Positions 38,515 to 39,059 of a DNA stretch of 39,059 nt are shown piece by piece (within the stretch, counting starts at the first letter, position 1; each line of letters begins with the position of its first letter). Under the pieces are notes generated by a model. That model was not told the DNA's origin, searched no databases, and saw only the letters and a program-made list of their open reading frames with translations. The DNA lies in NCBI GenBank assembly GCA_028821515.1, contig JAPPGA010000045.1:1-39059 (forward strand), in the 5' to 3' direction. The DNA comes from Gammaproteobacteria bacterium. GTDB taxonomy: Bacteria; Pseudomonadota; Gammaproteobacteria; Pseudomonadales; Azotimanducaceae. A program made the translations under genes and the position numbers.

Positions 38515-38895
38515 ATGGGCGTTATCGGTATCGAGGAGATCTTCCTCGACGTGAAGGACCTAGCCAAGGCTGTCGACTTCTATCACAACCTGCTTGGCAT
38601 CCCCGTGGTGAAGCGCGACGCTGAGCGTGCATACCTGCAGTGCGAACGGAGCCATGTCGTGCTGCAGGTCAAGGGCCACTCGGGGCGTCACCGGGGCGGG
38701 GGTCCGATGCATTTCTCCTTCACGGTCACCGAAGATACCTTCGATGAGATCGCCGCGAGAGTGGTGGGACCGCAGTTCTTCACCCGCGGGCCAATGGGCA
38801 AGCAGGGCCAAGGCCGGACGTTGTTCATGATCGACCCGGATGGCAACGAGGCCGAGGTCAATACCCGCTACCTGTACGGGATTCCGAAGCGCTAG
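38515..38895 (+). CDS. VOC-superfamily (glyoxalase/dioxygenase-like) protein
   Basis: 126 residues with the two-repeat vicinal-oxygen-chelate fold. Repeat 1 begins IEEIFLDVKDLAKAVDFYHNLLGIPV, with glutamates where the first metal histidine is often found. Repeat 2 begins MHFSFTVTEDTFDEI with a histidine ligand and ends FMIDPDGNEAEV with the last glutamate ligand. Substrate unknown; relatives include glyoxalase, fosfomycin-resistance and extradiol dioxygenase enzymes. It is divergent from the aldolase gene across 133 bases. Confidence 0.9.
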   Translation: MGVIGIEEIFLDVKDLAKAVDFYHNLLGIPVVKRDAERAYLQCERSHVVLQVKGHSGRHRGGGPMHFSFTVTEDTFDEIAARVVGPQFFTRGPMGKQGQGRTLFMIDPDGNEAEVNTRYLYGIPKR

Positions 38896-38985
38896 CAGCG
38901 CGCGCCGCAGAACGGCACGTAGTGCCGATCAAGGCGCGGGGTGCGGGACGGGTGGGATGGGCAAAACAGATGGCTTGGGCGGGGG

Positions 38986-39021
38986 TGAAACCCGGCGTGC
39001 CCGTAGGGCCGACGGGTTTCA
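38986..39021. repeat. Inverted repeat downstream of the VOC gene
   Basis: TGAAACCCG (38986-38994) and CGGGTTTCA (39013-39021) are perfect 9-base inverted arms around an 18-base loop that itself holds GCCCGTAGGGC. A smaller perfect stem, CGGCAC-GTA-GTGCCG, is at 38913-38927. Neither is followed directly by a T-run, so termination is uncertain. Bases 38896-39059 show no supported gene. Confidence 0.35.
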
Positions 39022-39059
39022 TGGCGCTGATATGTTTTGACCTGTCAAGTTGGCCAAGG

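Overview
The window is a 39 kb piece of a GC-rich bacterial chromosome, most likely a pseudomonad-type proteobacterium (Pseudomonadota). The reasons are a split proton-translocating transhydrogenase (pntAA-pntAB-pntB), a TRAP transporter, AcnA-type aconitase, phytanoyl-CoA- and TauD-type dioxygenases and a CADD-family protein. Finer placement is inference. The host or marine association that such a gene mix often suggests cannot be proved from the sequence alone. No rRNA, tRNA, CRISPR array, integrase or transposase gene was seen.

Left third (195-12847, all on the minus strand): a compact defence-type operon, in transcription order Res helicase-nuclease, PIN-domain protein, tandem ribbon-helix-helix-like protein, adenine methyltransferase Mod, cytosine-C5 methyltransferase, a 982-residue protein with two GHKL ATPase modules (a MORC/Hsp90-like one at the N-terminus and a histidine-kinase one at the C-terminus), and a response-receiver protein. 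Genes overlap by a few bases or lie within about 10 bases of each other, except for one 73-base gap. That gap holds a promoter built into three alternating GTTGTC/GACAAC half-sites. The operon combines a type III-like restriction-modification pair with a second base-modification activity and a phosphorelay-like signalling pair. This is the most interesting part of the window.

Middle (13060-24281): aconitase and a cupin; then convergent genes for a GST-family protein and an orphan Dam-type adenine methylase; then, divergently, a serine hydrolase, a PhyH dioxygenase and an aldehyde dehydrogenase; then a small hypothetical protein and a membrane-anchored PEGA-SUMF1 protein.

Right half (24303-38895): an M3 peptidase gene interrupted by one in-frame TAA; a palindrome-rich intergenic region ahead of an AAA/DUF4143 ATPase; a dienelactone hydrolase, a TauD-type dioxygenase and a GPH-family sugar transporter; a CADD-family (p-aminobenzoate synthase-like) protein; the pnt transhydrogenase operon; a TakP-like TRAP transporter (dctPQM); a HpcH/HpaI aldolase gene interrupted by one in-frame TAG; and a VOC protein. 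The catabolic genes (dioxygenases, aldolase, hydrolases, TRAP transporter) fit a heterotroph living on organic acids and small metabolites, supplied with NADPH by Pnt.

No stretch inside the window longer than 300 bases lacks a gene. Bases 1-194 and 38896-39059 hold no gene that could be supported.
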